DNA of 64,000 bases from Rossellomorea aquimaris (GCF_000935355.1 NZ_JXZC01000005.1:62001-126000), one strand, 5' to 3'. Shown: positions 36,486 to 45,129, counted from the first letter of the stretch. The notes: generated by a model from the sequence alone, not told the origin. A program made the numbers and translations.

Positions 36486-36764
36486 TTATTCTACCCAACC
36501 TTTCAGTAAGTTTCTCAGTGGTTCGTTATGAAAGATAAGTACTCGATATTTCCCCTTTCTTTTTGATGTGACAAGCCCCGCCTCTTCCAAAGCAGAAAGG
36601 TGTTTAGCTATCGCTTGTCGTGAAATGGAGAGGTTGTGCTTCATAATGAGGCGTGCCGTAAGCTCATATAACGTCAGCTCGTTACGTTCGGATAGCTCGT
36701 CCAATATAAGCCGTCGGGTAGAATCGCTAAGTGCTTTAAATATTGCGTCTTTGTCCCAATTCAT
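36486..36764 (-). CDS. ArsR-family HTH regulator
   Basis: 92 residues from ATG at 36764: MNWDKDAIFKALSDSTRRLI, then LTLYELTARLIMKHNLSISR, QAIAKHLSALEEAGLVTSKR and KGKYRVLIFHNEPL. No obvious Cys metal site; the SdpR/SmtB-like winged helix is complete. The -10 TATAAT lies only 6 nt before the ATG, so the mRNA is probably leaderless, and inverted repeats cover the promoter. Likely autorepressor that also controls the VOC gene. Confidence 0.88.
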   Translation of the reverse strand: MNWDKDAIFKALSDSTRRLILDELSERNELTLYELTARLIMKHNLSISRQAIAKHLSALEEAGLVTSKRKGKYRVLIFHNEPLRNLLKGWVE

Positions 36765-36770
36765 ATATTG

Positions 36771-36822
36771 ATTATATGCAACTATGGGGTTGCACGTCAA
36801 ATATACGCAACTAAAAAGTTGC
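36771..36822 (-). promoter_or_regulatory. SigA promoter with two ArsR operators; leaderless start
   Basis: TTGACG (36800-36795), 18-nt spacer, TATAAT (36776-36771), ATG at 36764. The spacer itself is the palindrome TGCAAC-CCCATA-GTTGCA, and GCAACT-AAAA-AGTTGC lies at 36807-36822. Confidence 0.7.
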
Positions 36823-36834
36823 TTATCATAAGAA

Positions 36835-36891
36835 CCACGGGGACAGGTACCGCGGCTCCTATTTAAAGAGCCAATGTACCTGTCCCCGTGG
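36835..36891. repeat. GGGGACAGG hairpin repeat, copy C
   Basis: Arms CCACGGGGACAGGTAC/GTACCTGTCCCCGTGG are perfect; inner stem GGCTC/GAGCC. Best-formed copy; could also end the TOMM operon transcript, whose last stop is at 36908. Confidence 0.82.
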
Positions 36892-36907
36892 CTGCCCTTA
36901 ATCATTT

Positions 36908-38479
36908 TTAACTCAACAAACTCCCCTTCATCCAAGCCTTCTCCCGATAAGGTCCGATCGGGATCTGAATCAAGGTAGTCCTGTCCTCTGAATCCAGTTT
37001 GTAAATTTCATCCGTCAATTTCGTATCAAACCCAAGCAGGGGATGTCCGCCAAACCCGGCGGCTGACGTTGCCAATAGCAGGCGCTGTACAAGCATTCCC
37101 GCTTCCATTTGCATGATCCTGTAGCCTCTGTATCCAAGGGCGTCCTGATAGTGATTTTTGTTTCCGATGATGTGAAGGCATAGGGGCACCTGAAGCAGAT
37201 TGACGTTATCCAGTGACAGCCCTGATTGCAGCTGGAGGCGATAATCCCCTGTTCCGATTTCCCGCAAGGAATGACGGTCACTGTCATAGGCGTATGCCCC
37301 ATTTGGAATGCCTTCTACATTATACAAACAGCCATAAATCGAAACACGGTTTTCTTTGCCGACATAGACGTTCTCTATGTCACTTCTGAATGCGTATGAA
37401 TGGGTAGCCAGTTTGAGTAAGGTAGATAACCGTTCCTGACTGACTCTCTCCATGACAAAATCCATTTCAGGTGAATGGCGATTTTTGCATGCTTCAACAA
37501 AATCATACGTATAGGACTCGATCTCCGGCAGATGGATTTCTTTTTCACCGGTTCTAAAATCCGGTTGTTTTCCAAGTACATGAAAATCACCTGTTGAATG
37601 TATTTTGGAAGCTTCATTCACTGCTAGTAACCTAGGAAACTCCCTAACCTTTTCAGATCTTTCGTAGTGTTCTACAGGTAGTGCGGGCAGCTCGCCGCAT
37701 AATTCCTCATCGGTGACTGTCCTTCCCATCCCGGTTCCAGCCCAATTCGTTGCTGTAACGGAAAGCGGGATGACGGCATAGACGTTTTCCTCTTCCTCAC
37801 TCAGTCCAAGCAAACGGTTGACTGCTGAATCGAGGAATTGAACATACACCCCAGACTCGAATCCGAACCGTTTGGCCGTTTCCAAGAGCTGCCCCGTTAC
37901 GACACCGGCATCCAGTCCCTGCAGCCGGTAGGAAAAGTTGTTGTATTTAAAAAAGTTTTTCCAAAACCTTGTGGAGACGAAGGCCGTAGCAAAACATGAT
38001 GAGATATCGCAGCGATTGCCGAGTGCCCGTTCTAAGTACGAATCGAAATTCCCTTCCCGGAGTAGGACGAGGCGGTGGTGGGCGGCGTCATAATGGTAGA
38101 TTCCATGGGGCAAATCGTTGAGCTTTAAATAGAGATATAATTCATTCGGATACAATGCCCCTCCGGATGGAGCAAACCGCCGATACGAGTGGATGGGGTA
38201 ATCCTCCTCTTCCTGATATTCATCGGGATGTACCGACTGACTTACCCCGGTGATGCCGTAGACGTACCAGAGAAAATGACCGATCCTTTCCAAAGGGGGT
38301 TGTAAGGGCGGCTGTCCCTCGGGGAGTGACAGCGGTACTTCTGTAGACAATGGTACCGCCTGCAATCCCCGGTACAACTTATAGGGAAGGGGGGCATCGT
38401 CCCAGTCCACTTCCCAGCTAGGCTGATTGGCCCGATTGATATCAAATTGCAGATTGTGCAGAAACTCTTCCAGACTCAT
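36908..38479 (-). CDS. SagB/ThcOx-family dehydrogenase, tandem nitroreductase domains (TOMM)
   Basis: 523 residues from ATG at 38479 (GAGGAGG 8 nt before). Two nitroreductase-like halves: the first with FAPSGGALYPNELYLYLKLN and PHGIYHYDAAHHRLVLL, the second from about residue 330 with SDIENVYVGKENRVSIYGCL, NGAYAYDSDRHSLREIG and YRIMQMEAGMLVQRLLLAT. SagB-type FMN dehydrogenases oxidise azolines to thiazoles or oxazoles in TOMM peptides. It is the last gene of the bacteriocin operon, starting 21 nt after the YcaO gene. Confidence 0.9.
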   Translation of the reverse strand: MSLEEFLHNLQFDINRANQPSWEVDWDDAPLPYKLYRGLQAVPLSTEVPLSLPEGQPPLQPPLERIGHFLWYVYGITGVSQSVHPDEYQEEEDYPIHSYRRFAPSGGALYPNELYLYLKLNDLPHGIYHYDAAHHRLVLLREGNFDSYLERALGNRCDISSCFATAFVSTRFWKNFFKYNNFSYRLQGLDAGVVTGQLLETAKRFGFESGVYVQFLDSAVNRLLGLSEEEENVYAVIPLSVTATNWAGTGMGRTVTDEELCGELPALPVEHYERSEKVREFPRLLAVNEASKIHSTGDFHVLGKQPDFRTGEKEIHLPEIESYTYDFVEACKNRHSPEMDFVMERVSQERLSTLLKLATHSYAFRSDIENVYVGKENRVSIYGCLYNVEGIPNGAYAYDSDRHSLREIGTGDYRLQLQSGLSLDNVNLLQVPLCLHIIGNKNHYQDALGYRGYRIMQMEAGMLVQRLLLATSAAGFGGHPLLGFDTKLTDEIYKLDSEDRTTLIQIPIGPYREKAWMKGSLLS

Positions 38480-38499
38480 CCTCCTCACCTCCTCGTACC

Positions 38500-40446
38500 T
38501 TAAGGAAACGGATGCGGTTTTTGATTGAGCTCATCAAATGTCAATGGCCGGTCCCTATATCCCAGTTCCGCCGGGACGTTCAGGACCCTTTCCAATCCTG
38601 TCAGTCGGGTAAGGTGATGCCCGAATGTCATGGGAAGCATGCCCGGAATCAGGACTTTTACGCAGTGTAGTCCGTTCTTTTCAAGTTCTGGTGCGGTTTG
38701 ATCGACGACAATGACGTCAAGGTCCCGGCTTCGGAATCTTTCAAGGATGTCCTTCAGGTCATCCGTCAGATCGCTGTGTTCAGATCTCCAATCGAATTCT
38801 TCCTGGAAACTTCGCAGGGACCGGCTGTCATCCTGTAAAAATGTGAATCGTTCTTCAGCCTGTGGTAATCCGTACAGCATGCCGTGATCATCCATCTGCC
38901 TTACAAGGGAATCATCGTAAAGCATTTTTTCATATTTCCCCTTGTTCTTCTCCAATTTCTCATCGAGATTCAGCATCATCCCGGCTAGCTCCTGAATCGC
39001 GCTTTTCGCCGCTCTCACCGGATCCAGATGGGCACCTGCAGCGAGGATCAGGTTCAATCCTTCATCCTTTCGGTTCTTTGCCATCGCAAAGACGCTTGGA
39101 ATGCCGTGCTCCATGGTGGAGTTATACAAATAGAGATCATATCCTGCGACCGCCCGCATCCGTTCGATCATTAACTGCAGCTCTTCGTCCCCTGATGTAG
39201 GGAGATCAAGACGAGGCAGGTTGAGCTCTGCATACCAGGTCATAAGGAATGAATCCCGTTCGACTACCTCCATGATTCCGTAGAAAATCGCTTCCTCCCT
39301 GCTCCCGCCAAGGGCACAGCCATTGGACGTTTCATAAACAAAACCGGATGAGCCGCAACCAAGACTGTAATAGGCAAGGAGCTCAGGTACGAGAATCGGC
39401 CGCTCTTCCATGAGTGAATATCCCCACACCCAGTCAATCTCCCTGTCAGGGTCGAACTTTTCAAATGGGAAACCTGGCGTTGCGTACTGTTCGTCGGTGT
39501 GCACGCCGACCTTTAGGGGATCAAGTGCATGATCCTCCACGTTCCGGTAGCAGTCATGGATGACGGTCCGTTTGCCCCGGGGCTCCAACCCGCAGTGGCG
39601 CTCCAAGCCTTCAAGAATCGCGGTCAGCTCGCTGTCTGAATAGACTTGGGTCCTTCCCGCCGTCCCCTCATCACCGGAGAACATTGGCATATTGACGCTC
39701 GCATCGGCAAATGGCGTCACCAAGTCATACATTTTACTGTTAAAAAGTCCGGTCCGATTATCTAGATAATCGTTTATCAGCACATTTTTCAGCTCATCCA
39801 GGGGTGTACAGCGGAAACTGTCTGCACGGATTTTCGGGCTGGGCCTGAGGGAAACATGAGCTAACTCCGGCGAATCGTCTGGGATCTCGCTGCAAACCGG
39901 GCATAACGAGTCTGGAACGAAGGAGTGCCAGGAGCTGTTCAACGTTCTCAAATCGGTATGACATACCCGTCCTTTTGAATGTGCCTCGCCACCCTCAAGG
40001 ATCCTGACAGCTTCTGACGTGATGATGTGAGCCATGTGCAAGATACCGGTTTTCGAAGCCCACGGATCTTTCGTCATTCCACCGTCTTCCGCGAGTTTCC
40101 TTTGGACTTCACGCATCTCATGTCGTTCCTTTCCGCCAAGGAGACGTCTCACATCTACACATTGTGAGCATCCCGGTGTATCGGGCTGTACCAGTGGTCC
40201 GATGACTCCTTCTCCAAAGGAAACGAAGCCTCTCAGCCACGGAACCTGAGCCCCCCTCATTACTTCTTCTGCCATCTGGTGAACGCCTGGATTCCATGTA
40301 TCATCCAGTGTCAGCACCAAATCGGTATTGGCGGGGATGCTTTTTTCTACGTTTTTTTGCCTGAAAACGGGGTACCGGGCTGAAATTTGCGCACATACAC
40401 GGTCCGAAAGCATTCCCTCCCCCACAATGACCACGAACGAACTCAT
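38500..40446 (-). CDS. TOMM cyclodehydratase: ThiF-like leader-binding domain fused to YcaO
   Basis: 648 residues. N-terminus (about 1-220) is E1/ocin-ThiF-like with zinc cysteines C93-x2-C96 and C182-x2-C185. From about 230 the YcaO domain follows: LEGLERHCGLEPRG, NGCALGGSREEAIFYGIMEV and VERDSFLMTWYAE supply the ATP-binding acidic residues. The protein ends in PHPFP, the proline-rich C-terminus of azoline-forming YcaO enzymes. It phosphorylates backbone amides to cyclise Cys/Ser/Thr. Start overlaps the preceding stop (ATGA). Confidence 0.92.
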   Translation of the reverse strand: MSSFVVIVGEGMLSDRVCAQISARYPVFRQKNVEKSIPANTDLVLTLDDTWNPGVHQMAEEVMRGAQVPWLRGFVSFGEGVIGPLVQPDTPGCSQCVDVRRLLGGKERHEMREVQRKLAEDGGMTKDPWASKTGILHMAHIITSEAVRILEGGEAHSKGRVCHTDLRTLNSSWHSFVPDSLCPVCSEIPDDSPELAHVSLRPSPKIRADSFRCTPLDELKNVLINDYLDNRTGLFNSKMYDLVTPFADASVNMPMFSGDEGTAGRTQVYSDSELTAILEGLERHCGLEPRGKRTVIHDCYRNVEDHALDPLKVGVHTDEQYATPGFPFEKFDPDREIDWVWGYSLMEERPILVPELLAYYSLGCGSSGFVYETSNGCALGGSREEAIFYGIMEVVERDSFLMTWYAELNLPRLDLPTSGDEELQLMIERMRAVAGYDLYLYNSTMEHGIPSVFAMAKNRKDEGLNLILAAGAHLDPVRAAKSAIQELAGMMLNLDEKLEKNKGKYEKMLYDDSLVRQMDDHGMLYGLPQAEERFTFLQDDSRSLRSFQEEFDWRSEHSDLTDDLKDILERFRSRDLDVIVVDQTAPELEKNGLHCVKVLIPGMLPMTFGHHLTRLTGLERVLNVPAELGYRDRPLTFDELNQKPHPFP

Positions 40447-42350
40447 TGCACTTCCTCCTCTCGCAGCAGCACACCAAACACACCTGCGAGCTCCTGTTTA
40501 AAAGCAAGTTCCATACTCAGTTCGTACACTACTATCTGCTTTTGATTCCGCTTTAAGGTGTTGATTGCTTCTTTCAGGTTTTCAGGCTGGATCCTGTCTT
40601 CACCGGCTGGGATCGTTATTCTTTGCACATTATGTTCATCTAAAGTAACTAAAACTGGGTTTGCGTCCACAGCATCCGTACCGTTCTGAGCTTGAAAGAG
40701 TGCATGTTGCAGAGAGTTCCTCAGCGCCATGGTGATGGTAAAACCGGTATTCCCATACCAGCCTTTCTTACCCCGGACATAGACGACGGGAAATCCAGCC
40801 ACATCCTCCCCTACACCGATTTCCGGTTGTCCTTCCATGGTGGTCAATGCTTTTACATAAAAACGGCATGTTTCATCTTCCATCGTATCTAATGCAAGAC
40901 GGGTAATGGTGCTTTTTTGAACCGATTCTCTTTTTCGCAGCACATCATTCAGGCACTGATGAAGCCCGCGTCCCACACATTCTGCAAACGTCGCTCCAGC
41001 TCCGATGCCCATATAATCACCTGTCTGAGGAACGATCAAACTGCCAAGCCTTGAAGCGTATGCCTCAATTCCTTTTAGTCCGGCTTCGCGACGTGCATCT
41101 GCATGGGTCAAGCCACTGCAGATCACCTCATCAAGCCTTTCTGCCGGACCCTCAGACAGTCCATCGACGGGCTGGACACGGCATTGAGCGAGTGGCAGCT
41201 GCTTCGTATCCCCTTCCTCCCACACATGAAAAACCCCAGTCTCTTTTGAAGTCAGCAGACTGAAGAAATACAGCATTTTTTCAGGATCAGACCTTTCCGA
41301 CCCCTGTTCCAGCCGCGTCTCCAGGCCATGAACAGCTTCAGCTGCTAAACGTCCTGTCTCCAGCGGATGTGGTAAAAAGGAATGCCAGCTTCCTTCGAGA
41401 GTCTCTTTATCCAGGAGAAAGACCCGATTTCGCTGATCGGCTTTTGCCACTCCTGTTATCTCTTTGAATAATTCAAAGACGATCATGTTCGCAAGCATGG
41501 CTCCTGGGATCGCCGACTCTGCAAATAACCCTTCATCTTTCCGCAAGGCCGTTGTGTGGATGCGCCTCCATGCAGATTCCCACCCTGCCTCAGTATCAGG
41601 ATGGATGATGGGTCCGGCCATTCCTTTCTCCTTGTGACAAATGGCCGGAATAAACAGCTTGTGATCCGTCCTGCAAATCGCATGGAGGAGGTCGAGTTCC
41701 TCATGGTTTTCTTTTTCACTTACATATAAAATCGATTCGAAAGGCTCCACGGTCTCCCGCCACCCGCCTTCACTGAATCGGACTTCCGTGAGCTCTAATT
41801 CCGGATCCGTTTTACGGGCATGGTCCACAAGCTCGATCAGCCGGCGTCTGTTCGTAGGTACCTCGTCGGTCACGAGTACCTGCAGCTTTGCCAATCCCGA
41901 TTCGATGAGGGATGAAACCAAAGAAGTCAGAAAAGGACCAGATCCCACCGCCAGGACATTGGCCCCGCGGTACGTTTCAAACCTCGCAGCCCCTGAATCA
42001 ACCAAGCTATCGACAAATTCGATTTGTGAGGCGAATTTGTCCACTGCATGCCGGGGCAGCTGGTGTGGCAGATCCCTGCTTACATCCCGGACAAATCCAT
42101 TCCCATGCAGTACCTCTGCTATTTCCATGACCCTGTTTTGATAAGGTCCAGGCAACCCATTCGTTAAATACTCAAGGGAGTACTCCCCGTTGAACATCGG
42201 CAGCAGCTTCTCAACCCATTGATCAATCCCGTTTCCTTCCATACGGAAAGAGCATAGATTATTCCTGAAGTAAACACCGCTGTTCGGTTCGGGGAGGTAA
42301 AACGTATCCCTTTTCACTTTTAAACGCATAGAAGGGTCCAATTTTCCCAT
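40443..42350 (-). CDS. thiazole-containing bacteriocin maturation protein (ThiF-like)
   Basis: 635 residues typical of the large partner in heterocycloanthracin-type clusters. N-terminal PqqD/leader-recognition-like part (NNLCSFRMEGNGIDQWVEKL, EYLTNGLPGPYQNR), a Rossmann-like ThiF segment (GANVLAVGSGPFLTSLVSSL) near 145-165, and a C-terminal region with the same overall layout as the YcaO partner (GIGAGATFAECVGRGLHQCL) but without its key ATP-site pattern. Likely binds the precursor leader and activates the YcaO enzyme. First enzyme gene after the precursor. Confidence 0.88.
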   Translation of the reverse strand: MGKLDPSMRLKVKRDTFYLPEPNSGVYFRNNLCSFRMEGNGIDQWVEKLLPMFNGEYSLEYLTNGLPGPYQNRVMEIAEVLHGNGFVRDVSRDLPHQLPRHAVDKFASQIEFVDSLVDSGAARFETYRGANVLAVGSGPFLTSLVSSLIESGLAKLQVLVTDEVPTNRRRLIELVDHARKTDPELELTEVRFSEGGWRETVEPFESILYVSEKENHEELDLLHAICRTDHKLFIPAICHKEKGMAGPIIHPDTEAGWESAWRRIHTTALRKDEGLFAESAIPGAMLANMIVFELFKEITGVAKADQRNRVFLLDKETLEGSWHSFLPHPLETGRLAAEAVHGLETRLEQGSERSDPEKMLYFFSLLTSKETGVFHVWEEGDTKQLPLAQCRVQPVDGLSEGPAERLDEVICSGLTHADARREAGLKGIEAYASRLGSLIVPQTGDYMGIGAGATFAECVGRGLHQCLNDVLRKRESVQKSTITRLALDTMEDETCRFYVKALTTMEGQPEIGVGEDVAGFPVVYVRGKKGWYGNTGFTITMALRNSLQHALFQAQNGTDAVDANPVLVTLDEHNVQRITIPAGEDRIQPENLKEAINTLKRNQKQIVVYELSMELAFKQELAGVFGVLLREEEVQ

Positions 42351-42443
42351 AGTGCTCCTCCTTACCCCCGCTAATCTCTTGTATTTTGGCTGTCATTACC
42401 ATCGTATGAGTCTCAATTTGTCCCTTATGTATAAAAGAAAGAA

Positions 42444-42465
42444 CCCTGCATGAACTCATACAGGG
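42444..42465 (-). terminator. hairpin between bacteriocin precursor and enzyme genes
   Basis: Minus-strand CCCTGTATGA/TCATGCAGGG stem followed by TTCTTTCTTTTAT. Probably a partial terminator that keeps precursor mRNA more abundant than enzyme mRNA. Confidence 0.65.
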
Positions 42466-42497
42466 ATCCATTTTGAAAACGATATTCTAAAAGCTGA

Positions 42498-42758
42498 TTA
42501 ACGACCGCAGCGTCCACATCTGCCGCAACCGCCACACCGGCCACATCCGCCACATCTTCCGCAGCCTCCGCAACGGAAGCATCCGCCGCAGCCAAAACAG
42601 CTAAAGAAACATGAGAAACCAAAGCCAAAACAGCCTCCAAATCCTAGGAAAAGCCGTTCGTCATTCGGATCATACATGTTTTGATCCCAGGAAACGGGCT
42701 GTGTCGCCTGGAAATCACCTACATTCAAATGTTGAAGTTCATTATGAAAATTATTCAT
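42498..42758 (-). CDS. heterocycloanthracin/sonorensin-type TOMM bacteriocin precursor
   Basis: 86 residues from ATG at 42758; an ATG three codons earlier lies only 1-2 nt from AGGAGG. Leader MNNFHNELQHLNVGDFQATQ resembles the conserved N-terminus of this family. The core has 13 Cys, eleven of them in an unbroken C-x-x-C register (CGGCFRCGGCGRC and so on), with Gly, Phe and Arg between and two Ser. These Cys are the substrates for thiazole formation by the YcaO and SagB enzymes. No dedicated transporter or protease gene is adjacent. Confidence 0.92.
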   Translation of the reverse strand: MNNFHNELQHLNVGDFQATQPVSWDQNMYDPNDERLFLGFGGCFGFGFSCFFSCFGCGGCFRCGGCGRCGGCGRCGGCGRCGRCGR

Positions 42759-42850
42759 CTTCTTCATTACCTCCTAAAAAAGTTACCCACAGTCTCTCCC
42801 GACTAAAAACAATTGAGCTCTCTAAGAAAAATTTCTGTCATATAGGTTCA

Positions 42851-42867
42851 TTCACTATAAATGTGAA
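42851..42867 (-). promoter_or_regulatory. inverted repeat upstream of the bacteriocin precursor
   Basis: TTCAC-TATAAAT-GTGAA, about 95 nt before the precursor start. On the minus strand its spacer contains TTTATA followed by GT, which could be a -10 (TATAGT). Candidate operator; no regulator gene in the cluster. Confidence 0.4.
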
Positions 42868-42967
42868 CACTCCCAAACAATTTATGTCATTTTGCTGGGT
42901 ATTGTTACTGATGCATAAGCCTATTTTCAGATGGAGGTTTCCTATCTGCTCGATTCAGTGAATGAAA

Positions 42968-42991
42968 AAGAGCCGGCATCCGCCGGCTCTT
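42968..42991. terminator. bidirectional hairpin
   Basis: AAGAGCCGGC-ATCC-GCCGGCTCTT, perfect 10-bp arms; downstream of the broken methyltransferase gene on the minus strand. Shares its core with the hairpin at 43722. Confidence 0.75.
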
Positions 42992-43073
42992 ACTACTTAT
43001 TTATTCAGGTATTACAATCTACGGGACATCTTCCGTTCACCTGATGTTCGTTCCCTTATATAAAGATGTTGAA

Positions 43074-43632
43074 TTATTTTATACTACTCGATAAAAACAT
43101 CGAGGCATCCTCATTCATAAAGATGCGATGTCCATGATGGAATGTCTTGATTTCAGTCGACTTAAATCCCGCATCAGATAGTCTCTCTTTCAGTTCTTCA
43201 TGGTCAAACCCGTTGTGAACCTTCGGATGGTAGACACGGTCGTTTTTGTCAAAATCAACAATAATGAGCTTGCCGCCATCATTCAGGATGTTGTACAGCT
43301 CTTGTAAGATGTTTTTTATATCTGGAATATGAAGAAGGACGAGTGACATTAACACGATGTCTACCTTAAGTTCATGAGTTCCTTGTGTAAAATCGGAATA
43401 AAGGACATCAGCGTTGGTGATCCCTTTTTGAGAGATTTTCGCTTTCGCAACATCCAACATAGTCTGGCAATGCTAAGCTGACTAGCCCGGTACCACTTCC
43501 GTAGTCGATCAGAGATTTTGATTTACTATCTTGTAATTCCTGTTTTACTTCCTTAACGATTACTTTAGCTAATTCAATTCTATCTTCTGTATCGTATCTT
43601 TTAGCCATCTCTTCAAATACGTTATGTTCCAT
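43074..43632 (-). pseudogene. SAM methyltransferase gene with internal deletion
   Basis: Two overlapping frames: 43632-43408 encodes MEHNVFEEMAKRYDTEDRIE to SLIDYGSGTGLVSLALPD (motif I intact), and another frame from 43460 encodes MLDVAKAKISQKGITNADVL to the end at 43074 (motif IV DIVLMSLVLLHIPD, GGKLIIVDF). The stretch between motif I and the MLDVA helix, which would hold the acidic ribose-binding motif II, is missing. A deletion of some 45 nt that is not a multiple of three explains both loss and frameshift. Confidence 0.72.
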
Positions 43633-43721
43633 CTGTCACTCTCCTCTTCGTAAACATTCAAGCTATGTGGTGGTCATGATTTCAATATACATCAAACTAA
43701 CTCATTTACCCAAAACAGAAG

Positions 43722-43743
43722 AAGCCGGCATCCGCCGGCTCCA
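43722..43743 (-). terminator. terminator of nrnA
   Basis: Minus-strand GGAGCCGGC/GCCGGCTTC stem around GGAT, then TTCTGTTTTGG. Confidence 0.75.
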
Positions 43744-43750
43744 CCAAAAC

Positions 43751-44692
43751 TTACCTATGATTTCTGCACACGTCTCTCAAATCGCTCATCACTTTTTCTT
43801 TCTCTTCCCATGAATAAATCGAAGCTCCTGCTGCCAGTGGATGCCCGCCGCCGTTGTATTTTTTGGCGATGGTGTTGATGACTGGTCCTTTTGAACGCAG
43901 ACGGACCCTGATTTGATCACTTTCTTCAATGAAGAAAACCCACGCTTTGATGCCTTTTACGTTCCCCAATGTGCTGACCAGTAAAGAAGCTTCTGAAGGA
44001 ATGACCTGGTGCTCTTCCAGTATTTCTTTCGTCATGACCATGCTTGCACAGCCGTCCCCATCCATTTCAAAGTTCTGAAGGACGAATCCGTGCAGCTTGA
44101 TGACATTGGCATCGATCTCGTACATTTTGTTGAATAGTTCATTACGGTCAAAATCGAAGCGAATCAATTCGCCTGCGATATCAAACGTATTCTGGGTTGT
44201 ACTTGGATAAAGGAATCTTCCTGTATCTCCGACAATCCCGGCAAATAAAAGTCTTGCGCCTTCATCAGACAGTGTTAATCCTTTATCCTTACCGAACAAG
44301 TAAAATTCATAGATCATTTCGCTTACTGAGCTTGCAGATGTATCGATCCATAAATAGTCTCCGTATGCATCTTCATTGGGGTGATGATCAATTTTCACGA
44401 GCTTATCCCCTAACTTATAACGACTGTCACAGATCCGTTCTTCATTCGCCGTATCGCAAACGATGATTAACGCTCCTTCGAACACATGGTCATCAATGAC
44501 ATCCAGGCGTTTTAAATAATGAAGGCTTGCATCTTCTTTCCCGACGGCATAGATCTTTTTATCCGGAAAGGACGTTTTCAGCATTTCCACAAGTCCCCCT
44601 TGGGATCCGTATGCATCAGGATCCGGGCGGACATGTCTTTGTACAATGATCGTTTCATATTGTTTGATGAGGTCCAGTATTTGTTCTTTCAT
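43751..44692 (-). CDS. nrnA: DHH-family oligoribonuclease / pAp phosphatase
   Basis: 313 residues from ATG at 44692 (AAAGGAG at 6 nt). DHH motifs: RHVRPDPDAYGSQGG, IIVCDTANEERI and KIDHHPNEDAYGD; the DHHA1 end has RVRLRSKGPVI and YNGGGHPLAAGASIY. NrnA degrades 2-5 nt RNA and dephosphorylates 3'-phosphoadenosine 5'-phosphate. Its divergent neighbour ytpI and the ytoI-like gene beyond are in the same relation as in B. subtilis, which supports the name (also called ytqI). Confidence 0.92.
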   Translation of the reverse strand: MKEQILDLIKQYETIIVQRHVRPDPDAYGSQGGLVEMLKTSFPDKKIYAVGKEDASLHYLKRLDVIDDHVFEGALIIVCDTANEERICDSRYKLGDKLVKIDHHPNEDAYGDYLWIDTSASSVSEMIYEFYLFGKDKGLTLSDEGARLLFAGIVGDTGRFLYPSTTQNTFDIAGELIRFDFDRNELFNKMYEIDANVIKLHGFVLQNFEMDGDGCASMVMTKEILEEHQVIPSEASLLVSTLGNVKGIKAWVFFIEESDQIRVRLRSKGPVINTIAKKYNGGGHPLAAGASIYSWEEKEKVMSDLRDVCRNHR

Positions 44693-44785
44693 GGGAATCT
44701 CCTTTGTAGTGGATTTTTTATTTGGCATTCTGTCCTGATATCTGTAAAATAGTAGCGAGAGAAGTCAACGATGGAGGACAAAACT

Positions 44786-45091
44786 ATGTATTTTCTCGCA
44801 CTACTGATTGTCGTAGCATTCACCTTTTATGTCTTTTATAAAATCAGACAGGTCCGGACGAATCGACCAATGGAAAAGAAATGGCTATCGGCTAAGGCAA
44901 GCATCGCACTCGGGCTATTTGTTGCCCTGTTTGGGATCAATCAGCTATTTTTATTTCCTGGAACGCTGACGTATTTCATCGGCGGTCTTTTTATCCTGAT
45001 TGGACTTGGGAGCTGCTGGGCTGGGTATAAGCTGTACAAGCACGTGCTTCCTTATGCTCAAAGGGAAGCGAAGGAATTGGATAAGCAATAA
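44786..45091 (+). CDS. ytpI: YtpI-like membrane protein
   Basis: 101 residues from ATG at 44786 (GGAGG at 8 nt). Three membrane helices around the soluble RTNRPMEKKWLSAKASIALG turn, and LFGINQLFLFPGTLTY. These phrases recall B. subtilis YtpI. Function unknown. Divergent from nrnA with a short shared promoter region; ends in a strong terminator. Confidence 0.82.
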   Translation: MYFLALLIVVAFTFYVFYKIRQVRTNRPMEKKWLSAKASIALGLFVALFGINQLFLFPGTLTYFIGGLFILIGLGSCWAGYKLYKHVLPYAQREAKELDKQ

Positions 45092-45097
45092 TGCGAC

Positions 45098-45129
45098 AAA
45101 AGACTGGATGTTCATCCGGTCTTTTTTTT
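45098..45129 (+). terminator. terminator of ytpI
   Basis: AAAGAC-GGATG/CATCC-GTCTTT hairpin with T8. Confidence 0.88.

Noticed and set aside
38862-39200. 112-codon plus-strand frame within the YcaO gene
   Set aside because: Shadow of the cyclodehydratase; basic, proline/serine-rich composition.
42425-42640. Alanine/valine-rich 71-codon frame over the bacteriocin precursor
   Set aside because: It is the other-frame reading of the Cys/Gly/Arg repeat codons of the precursor; no ribosome binding site.
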